In this document: positions 59,283 to 59,359 of the stretch, in pieces | How the letters are laid out: every line of letters begins with the position of its first letter | How positions within the stretch are numbered: the first letter of the stretch is position 1 | Source of the DNA: Atopobiaceae bacterium | GTDB taxonomy: Bacteria > Actinomycetota > Coriobacteriia > Coriobacteriales > Atopobiaceae | Direction: 5' to 3' | Assembly: GCA_017545665.1 (NCBI GenBank) | Contig: JAFWKQ010000038.1 | Location: 1-59,359, forward strand | Length of the DNA stretch: 59,359 nucleotides | Program-made: the position numbers and the translations under genes | The notes under the pieces: model-generated | What the model was told of the DNA's origin: nothing | What the model saw: the letters and a program-made list of their open reading frames with translations, nothing else | The model's database searches: none

Positions 59283-59359
59283 TGTCGAAAGGTGCCGCCC
59301 GACGCTGCCTCCAAATGGGAGTACACCCATGTCTACCTGCACTTATATGGTAAAATGGA

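Overview
The window reads as a moderately high-GC, monoderm anaerobe of the class Coriobacteriia (Actinomycetota; Olsenella/Atopobium/Collinsella-like). The pointers are gene content: a 2-hydroxyacyl-CoA dehydratase-type Fe-S enzyme with its activase, ATP-forming PEP carboxykinase, fused AdhE, a bile-salt-hydrolase-type choloylglycine hydrolase, ChW-repeat surface proteins and no respiratory chain genes. A gut or rumen habitat fits. This placement is an inference from families, not from a marker gene. No rRNA, tRNA, CRISPR array or replication origin was seen.

Layout. 0.2-4.0 kb: operon of a VTC-type polyphosphate polymerase, a DUF4956 membrane protein and a large secreted beta-rich protein. 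4.3-12.4 kb: an apparent redox island with two dehydratase-like subunits (one without its cluster cysteines), a membrane polyferredoxin, an archerase-type activase, a CcdA-like membrane protein and a two-component system. 12.4-16.5 kb: a HerA-like ATPase divergent from a TIR-methyltransferase fusion, a candidate defence module. 16.5-28.8 kb: a STAS-kinase fusion, a one-polypeptide amino-acid ABC transporter, a membrane SpoIIE-type phosphatase, a PAS/GGDEF/EAL protein, an MFS permease, and a second ABC system that is decaying. 28.8-30.0 kb: a gene graveyard (deleted transporter, NADH-oxidase tail relic), followed by a choloylglycine hydrolase.

31.2-38.4 kb: a REP-associated transposase, an esterase, an acyl carrier protein with a CocE-like hydrolase, a periplasmic-binding-domain/GGDEF sensor and a phosphopantetheinyl transferase. 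38.9-44.6 kb: a GH5 glycosidase with six ChW repeats, an epimerase-like protein and pckA. 44.7-51.5 kb: an NHLP-type peptide export operon beside two unrecognised enzymes, with no precursor peptide visible. 51.7-59.2 kb: adhE, a small-molecule-kinase-like protein, a lipoprotein, folA-thyA and small hypotheticals.

A recurring signal is an imperfectly palindromic repeat (arms AAAAGCTGACAAG / CTTGTCAGCTTTT around a GTGACCTGTCCC core): 17 near-complete copies, one diverged copy and several fragments. They sit mostly at gene 3' ends, often supply the stop codon, and flank the RAYT-type transposase in opposite orientations. That makes the transposase plus its repeats a likely REPtron. The strongest leads are this repeat/transposase system, the 4.3-12.4 kb redox island, the HerA/TIR-methyltransferase pair, and the NHLP export locus with an ABBA-like protein.
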